Shown piece by piece: positions 59,611 through 64,000 of a stretch of DNA of 64,000 bases (within the stretch, counting starts at the first letter, position 1; each line of letters opens with the position of its first letter). The notes below the pieces were generated by a model. It was not told where the DNA came from and searched no databases. It saw only the letters and a program-made list of their open reading frames with translations. The stretch is from Propioniciclava sp. MC1595 (lineage in GTDB: Bacteria > Actinomycetota > Actinomycetes > Propionibacteriales > Propionibacteriaceae): positions 558,001-622,000 of the forward strand of contig NZ_CP071870.1 in NCBI RefSeq assembly GCF_017569205.1, given 5' to 3'. The position numbers and the translations under genes are program-made.

Positions 59611-61611
59611 TCAGGCGGCGTCCGGGTCCTCCGCGGCGCCGGAGAACTGCGACTGGTAGAGCCGGAAGTACGCGCCCCGGGCGGCGACCAGCTCCTCATG
59701 GTTGCCCTGCTCGACGATGCGGCCCTCCTCCATGACGAGGATCACGTTCGCGTCGCGGATCGTCGAGAGCCGATGGGCGATGACGAACGACGTGCGGTCG
59801 GAGCGCAGCGCGGCCATGGCCCGCTGGAGCAGCAGCTCGGTCCGGGTGTCGACCGAGGACGTGGCCTCGTCCAGGATCAGCAGCGACGGGTCGGCCAGGA
59901 ACGCCCGGGCGATCGTGATCAGCTGCTTCTCGCCGGCCGAGACGTTCGAGCCCTCCTCGTCGATCACCGTGTCGTAGCCGTCTGGCAGGGTGTGCACGAA
60001 CCGGTCGACGTAGGTGGCCGTCGCCGCGGCGACGATCTCCTCCTCGGTGGCGTCGGGGCGGCCGTAGGCGATGTTCTCCCGGATCGTCCCGCCGAACAGC
60101 CACGTGTCCTGCAGCACCATGCCGGTCTTCGAACGCAGCTCGGAGCGCGGCACCGAGGCGATGTCGACGCCGTCGAGGGTGATGCGGCCGGCGTCCAGCT
60201 CGTAGAACCGCATGAGCAGGTTGACCAGCGTGGTCTTGCCGGCCCCGGTCGGGCCGACGATCGCGACGGTCGAGCCCGGATAGGCCTCGAACGACAGCCC
60301 CTCGATGAGCGGCTTGTCGGGGGTGTAGGAGAACGCGACGTCCTCGAACCGCACCCGCCCCTCGAGCGGGGTGGGCAGCGACCCGGACGCCTCGGGCGAC
60401 TGCTCGTCGGCGTCCAGCACCTGGAAGACGCGCTCGGCCGACGCCACGCCCGACTGCAGCAGGTTCGCCATCGACGCGACCTGGGTGATCGGCTGGGTGA
60501 ACATGCGCGAGTACTGGATGAACGCCTGCACGTCGCCAAGGCTCATCTGGCCGGTCGCCACGCGCAGGCCGCCGACGACGGCGACGGCCACGTAGGAGAG
60601 GTTCCCGATGAAGAACATCACCGGCATCATCAGGCCCGAGATGAACTGTGCCCCGAAGGCCGCGGTGTAGAGCTTCTCGTTGTCGTGCGCGAACGCCTGC
60701 TCGACCTCGGCGGAGCGGTTGAACACCTTGACCAGCGCGTGGCCGGTGTAGGCCTCCTCGATCTGGGCGTTCAGGTCACCCGTCGACTTCCACATGGCCG
60801 CGAACCGTCCCTGGGCGCGCTTGCCGATGACCATGGCGGCCACCATCGAGATGGGCACCGCGACGATCGCGATCAGCGCGAGCACCGGCGAGACCCAGAA
60901 CATCATCACGAGCACGCCGATGAGCGTCAGCAGGTTGGTCAGCAGCTGCGACAGCGTCTGCTGCAGCGACTGGGCGATGTTGTCGATGTCGTTGGTGACC
61001 CGGGAGAGCAGCTCGCCGCGCGGCTGGCGGTCGAAGTAGCTCAGCGGCAGCCGGTCGAGCTTGGCCTGCACCTGCTCGCGCATGCGGTAGACCGACTTGT
61101 TCACCACGTCGTTGAGCAGCCAGCCGGACGCCCACATCAGCAGTCCGCCGGCCACGGCCAGCGCGAGGGCCAGGAGGCCGACGCGGCCGACGGCGTCCCA
61201 GTCGACGCCGACGCCCGGCACGACCGACATGCCCTGCAGCATGTCGGCGAAGGTGTCCTGCCCCCGGGCGCGCAGCCCGGCGACGACGGCCTCGAGCGAC
61301 GTGCCAGCCGGGACGCCCCGCCCGATCATCGCGCCGAGCAGGCCGGTGAACAGCAGGTCGGTCATCGAGCCGAGGATCTTCGGCTGCACCACGTTGGCGA
61401 CCACCGCGATCGAGGTGAGCACCATGACGGCGATGATCCGGGGCCGCTCGGGGCGCAGTGTGCCGAGCAGGCGGCGCAGGGAGGGGCCGAAGTTGATCGC
61501 CTTCTCCTGGACGCCCATGCCGCCCATGGGCCCGTGGCCGCGGACCTGCGGGCCGTGCTTGGGGCGCTCGGGCGCGTCGGTCACCTTGGGGGGCTGCTTC
61601 GCGTCGCTCAT
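59611..61611 (-). CDS. ABC exporter half-transporter, catalytically complete subunit
   Basis: A 666-residue exporter with an N-terminal polar stretch of about 60 residues, six membrane helices and an ATPase domain: Walker [10 protein letters not shown], signature [13 protein letters not shown] and Walker [13 protein letters not shown] with the catalytic Glu. It overlaps the upstream exporter gene by four bases. As the partner has Asp in place of the catalytic Glu, the two should form a heterodimer with one consensus site, like BmrCD or TM287/288. Substrates of such pumps are drugs or lipids. Confidence 0.88.
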   Translation of the reverse strand: MSDAKQPPKVTDAPERPKHGPQVRGHGPMGGMGVQEKAINFGPSLRRLLGTLRPERPRIIAVMVLTSIAVVANVVQPKILGSMTDLLFTGLLGAMIGRGVPAGTSLEAVVAGLRARGQDTFADMLQGMSVVPGVGVDWDAVGRVGLLALALAVAGGLLMWASGWLLNDVVNKSVYRMREQVQAKLDRLPLSYFDRQPRGELLSRVTNDIDNIAQSLQQTLSQLLTNLLTLIGVLVMMFWVSPVLALIAIVAVPISMVAAMVIGKRAQGRFAAMWKSTGDLNAQIEEAYTGHALVKVFNRSAEVEQAFAHDNEKLYTAAFGAQFISGLMMPVMFFIGNLSYVAVAVVGGLRVATGQMSLGDVQAFIQYSRMFTQPITQVASMANLLQSGVASAERVFQVLDADEQSPEASGSLPTPLEGRVRFEDVAFSYTPDKPLIEGLSFEAYPGSTVAIVGPTGAGKTTLVNLLMRFYELDAGRITLDGVDIASVPRSELRSKTGMVLQDTWLFGGTIRENIAYGRPDATEEEIVAAATATYVDRFVHTLPDGYDTVIDEEGSNVSAGEKQLITIARAFLADPSLLILDEATSSVDTRTELLLQRAMAALRSDRTSFVIAHRLSTIRDANVILVMEEGRIVEQGNHEELVAARGAYFRLYQSQFSGAAEDPDAA

Positions 61612-63341
61612 GCCGCCTCCTCCGCCTTGAACTGGGACTCGACGATCTCGGCGTAGGTGGGCGAGGTCACGAGCAACTGGTCGTGGGTGCCGACGGCCTC
61701 GATCCGGCCCTCGTCGAGCACGATGATCTGGTCGGCGCCGGCGATGGTCGCGACCCGCTGGCCGACGATCACCACCGCGGCGTCGCGGGTCTCGTCCACG
61801 AGCGCGGCGCGCAGGCGGGCGTCCGTCGCGACGTCGAGGGCCGAGAACGAGTCGTCGAACACGTACACGTCGGGCTTGGCCACCAGGGCGCGGGCGATCG
61901 AGAGCCGCTGGCGCTGGCCGCCGGAGACGTTGGTGCCGCCCTGGGCGATCCGGGCGTCCAGCTGGCCGTCCATCCGCTCGACGAAGTCGCGGGCCTGGGC
62001 CACCTCCAGCGCGTGCCAGAGATCCTCGTCCGTGGCGTCGGGCTTGCCGTAGCGCAGGTTCGAGGCGACGGTCCCGCTGAACAGGTATGGCTTCTGGGGC
62101 ACGAGACCGATCGAGCCCCAGAGCACCTCGGGGTCGAGGTCGCGCACGTCCACCCCGTCGACCAGCACGCGGCCGGCCGTGGCGTCGAACAGCCGCGGGA
62201 TCAGGTTGACCAGCGTCGACTTGCCCGAGCCCGTCGCGCCGATGAACGCCAGCGTCTGGCCGGGGGTGACGGCGAACGAGACGTCGCTCAGCACCGGCTC
62301 CTCGGCGCCGGGGTAGGAGAAGGAGACGTCCTCGAACCGGACCTCGCCGTGCCCGGCGACCTCACGCACCGGCGAGGCGGGCGGCACGACCGACGAGTCG
62401 GTGCGCAGCACCTCCTGGATGCGCACCGCGCACACCTGGGCGCGCGGCGCGATCATCAGCATCATCGTCGACATCATCACGCTCATCAGGATCTGGATGA
62501 GGTACTGCAGGAACGCCGTCAGCTGGCCGATCTGCATCTCGCCGGCCTCGACGCGCAGGCCGCCGAACCACATCACGCCGACCGAGGACGCCGCCATCAC
62601 CATCTGCACCACGGGGAAGAAGGTGAGCATGCGGCGTCCGACCCGCAGCGAGGTGGTGGTCAGCTCGCTGTTGGCGCGGTTGAAGCGGGTGGCCTCCCAC
62701 GGCTCGCGCACGAACGCGCGGATGACGCGCAGGCCGGCGATCTGCTCGCGCAGCACCCGGTTGAGCGTGTCGATCCGCACCTGCATCTGCCGGAACAGCG
62801 GCAGCGCCTGCAGCAGGATCGCCACGATGATCGTGCCCATCACGATGACCGCGACGGCGATCAGCCACGACAGGCCGATGTCCTCGCGCAGGGCCATGAA
62901 GATGCCGCCGACCATCATGATCGGGGCCTGCACGATCATGAACGCCGTCATCATCACCAGCGTCTGCACCTGCTGGACGTCGTTGGTCGTGCGCGTGATC
63001 AGGCTCGGGGCGCCGAAGTGGTTGACCTCGCGGGTGCTGAACGACAGCGCCTTGTGGAAGATCGCGGCCCGCAGGTCGCGCCCGAACCCCATCGCGGTGC
63101 GCGCGCCGAAGTAGATCGCCGACATCTGGCCGACTATCTGCACGGCGGTGACGCCGAGCATGATGAGCCCGAGGTCCCAGATCTTCGCGGTGTCACCCTG
63201 GGCGACGCCCTCGTCGATGATCCGCGCGTTCAGTGTGGGCAGGTAGAGCGCCGCCGCGGTGGCGAGCAGCTGGAAGAGGATGACGAGCGCGATGTTGCGC
63301 GCGTACGGCTTGAGGTAGGTCCTCAGCGTGGCCAGGAGCAT
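61608..63341 (-). CDS. ABC exporter half-transporter, degenerate-site subunit
   Basis: A 577-residue exporter: six membrane helices ([40 protein letters not shown]), the coupling region [20 protein letters not shown], then Walker [11 protein letters not shown]-loop [10 protein letters not shown], signature [13 protein letters not shown] and Walker [13 protein letters not shown], where Asp replaces the catalytic Glu. This is the hallmark of the degenerate half of heterodimeric exporters. The ATG overlaps the stop of the TetR gene (TGATG), so repressor and exporter are one unit. Confidence 0.9.
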   Translation of the reverse strand: MLLATLRTYLKPYARNIALVILFQLLATAAALYLPTLNARIIDEGVAQGDTAKIWDLGLIMLGVTAVQIVGQMSAIYFGARTAMGFGRDLRAAIFHKALSFSTREVNHFGAPSLITRTTNDVQQVQTLVMMTAFMIVQAPIMMVGGIFMALREDIGLSWLIAVAVIVMGTIIVAILLQALPLFRQMQVRIDTLNRVLREQIAGLRVIRAFVREPWEATRFNRANSELTTTSLRVGRRMLTFFPVVQMVMAASSVGVMWFGGLRVEAGEMQIGQLTAFLQYLIQILMSVMMSTMMLMIAPRAQVCAVRIQEVLRTDSSVVPPASPVREVAGHGEVRFEDVSFSYPGAEEPVLSDVSFAVTPGQTLAFIGATGSGKSTLVNLIPRLFDATAGRVLVDGVDVRDLDPEVLWGSIGLVPQKPYLFSGTVASNLRYGKPDATDEDLWHALEVAQARDFVERMDGQLDARIAQGGTNVSGGQRQRLSIARALVAKPDVYVFDDSFSALDVATDARLRAALVDETRDAAVVIVGQRVATIAGADQIIVLDEGRIEAVGTHDQLLVTSPTYAEIVESQFKAEEAA

Positions 63342-63925
63342 CAGGCGTCCTTCGAGATTCCGTGGAGCAGGAGGTCGGCGAGCGCGTCCGGGTCGGCCAG
63401 GTCGCCGCCGCCGAAGAAGCTGTGGGTGGTGCCGAACGTGACGGCCAGCAGCGCGGACGCCGCGGCCTCGGGCGTGCCGCGCAGCCGGTCGGCGTGCCGG
63501 GCCAGCACGCCGGCGACGGCGTCGACCGCGCGTGCCCGCAGGGCGACCGGGTCGGGGCGGGCGCAGTCCTCGGACGCCGCGGGCTGCGGCCGCTGGTGCA
63601 CCAGGCCGAGCAGGATGCGGATCCCCGCGATGCGCTCGGCGAGGATCGCCGCGGTGCGGGCCACGGTGTCCGGCAGGTCGAGGTCGCGGGGGAGGGCGTC
63701 CAGCTGCTCGGCCAGGGTGTCGTTGGTGAGCGCGTCGTGGAGGCAGGCGTGGACGAGGTCGTCCTTCGACTCGAACACCCGGAAGATCGTGCCCTCGGCC
63801 ACGCCGGCGGCCTCGGCTATCTGGCGGGTGGAGACGGTGGCGCCGTGCTCCAGCAACAGGGGGAGGGTGGCCTCGACGAGCGCCGCGCGCCGCTCCTCCG
63901 GAGGCATGGGTCGTGCTCTGCTCAC
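63341..63925 (-). CDS. TetR-family repressor of the ABC exporter operon
   Basis: A 194-residue regulator with an N-terminal helix-turn-helix: LVEATLPLLLEHGATVSTRQ, IAEAAGVAEGTIFRVFESKD (G-T-I-F-R-x-F-x-S-K pattern). The C-terminal ligand domain is divergent. The start is a GTG at 63925 or an ATG at 63907. A palindrome with arms GTGAGTGA/TCACTCAC lies 16 bases upstream and overlaps the likely promoter (TATGCT on the minus strand, 63935-63940). It is the first gene of its own operon, so it should repress itself and the exporter. Confidence 0.88.
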   Translation of the reverse strand: MSRARPMPPEERRAALVEATLPLLLEHGATVSTRQIAEAAGVAEGTIFRVFESKDDLVHACLHDALTNDTLAEQLDALPRDLDLPDTVARTAAILAERIAGIRILLGLVHQRPQPAASEDCARPDPVALRARAVDAVAGVLARHADRLRGTPEAAASALLAVTFGTTHSFFGGGDLADPDALADLLLHGISKDA

Positions 63926-63940
63926 GTCGGCCCAGCATAA

Positions 63941-63960
63941 GTGAGTGAGTGCTCACTCAC
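63941..63960. promoter_or_regulatory. Operator of the TetR/exporter operon
   Basis: GTGAGTGA-GTGC-TCACTCAC is a near-perfect 20-bp palindrome with a 4-bp centre directly upstream of the TetR gene. This type of site is common for TetR regulators of exporters. The last 40 bases of the window show nothing else. Confidence 0.85.
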
Positions 63961-64000
63961 AACTCGTCCTGACGCCGCCTGCCCAGCCCGTGGGGCGTCC

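Overview
The window is very GC-rich (about 70% by eye), with third codon positions almost all G or C, many GTG starts and short TANNNT boxes 6-8 bases before start codons (leaderless-type transcripts). This fits a free-living actinobacterium. The mix of cytochrome bd, pyruvate:ferredoxin oxidoreductase (PFOR), a DnaB intein and an isoniazid-inducible (Ini) cluster suggests Propionibacteriales or Propionibacteriaceae, but I cannot name a species. No rRNA, tRNA or CRISPR array was seen.

Layout. 1-11 kb: housekeeping and small-molecule genes (histidine phosphatase, NAD(P)HX dehydratase, methyltransferase, phosphoesterase, esterase, MATE pump, a divergent pyruvate-kinase-like protein) and a TetR/oxidoreductase divergon with two clear operators. 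12.1-14.7 kb: a decayed patch with a carboxymuconolactone-decarboxylase remnant, a frameshifted NERD-domain gene, a truncated antitoxin-like gene and a truncated IS1634-type transposase. 14.7-20.6 kb: dnaB with a 241-residue intein, then a copper-resistance set (CsoR, a Cys-rich HMA chaperone, a copper P-type ATPase). 20.6-25 kb: DUF72, stress-barrel, MFS, YchJ and glycosyltransferase genes.

25.3-35.5 kb holds the most unusual system. Two paralogous acidic repeat proteins of IniB type flank two dynamin-like GTPases (IniA and IniC types) and a tetraspan membrane protein. Next to them are a large ATPase-LuxR regulator and a membrane-anchored Hsp70-like ATPase with a Pro-rich exported tail and no substrate-binding domain. 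I read this as an envelope-stress or membrane-remodelling module.

35.8-49.9 kb: a short-chain dehydrogenase; a three-gene PFOR operon; an MFS transporter; and a four-gene siderophore ABC importer behind a DtxR/IdeR-type iron box. 50-57 kb: cydABDC diverging from a small BlaI-family repressor gene. Four sites of the form gTACTAC-N5-GTCGTAg lie at cydA, at blaI, upstream of the PFOR operon and between dnaB and csoR. This predicts a BlaI regulon joining oxygen respiration and ferredoxin metabolism. 57-64 kb: a GH3 glycosidase and a heterodimeric ABC exporter with its own TetR repressor and palindromic operator.

Non-coding repeats are notable: a 22-bp-period array with core GCCGACAGCCTG at three loci, and palindromic elements inserted in frame within cydD, a siderophore permease gene and the pyruvate-kinase-like gene.
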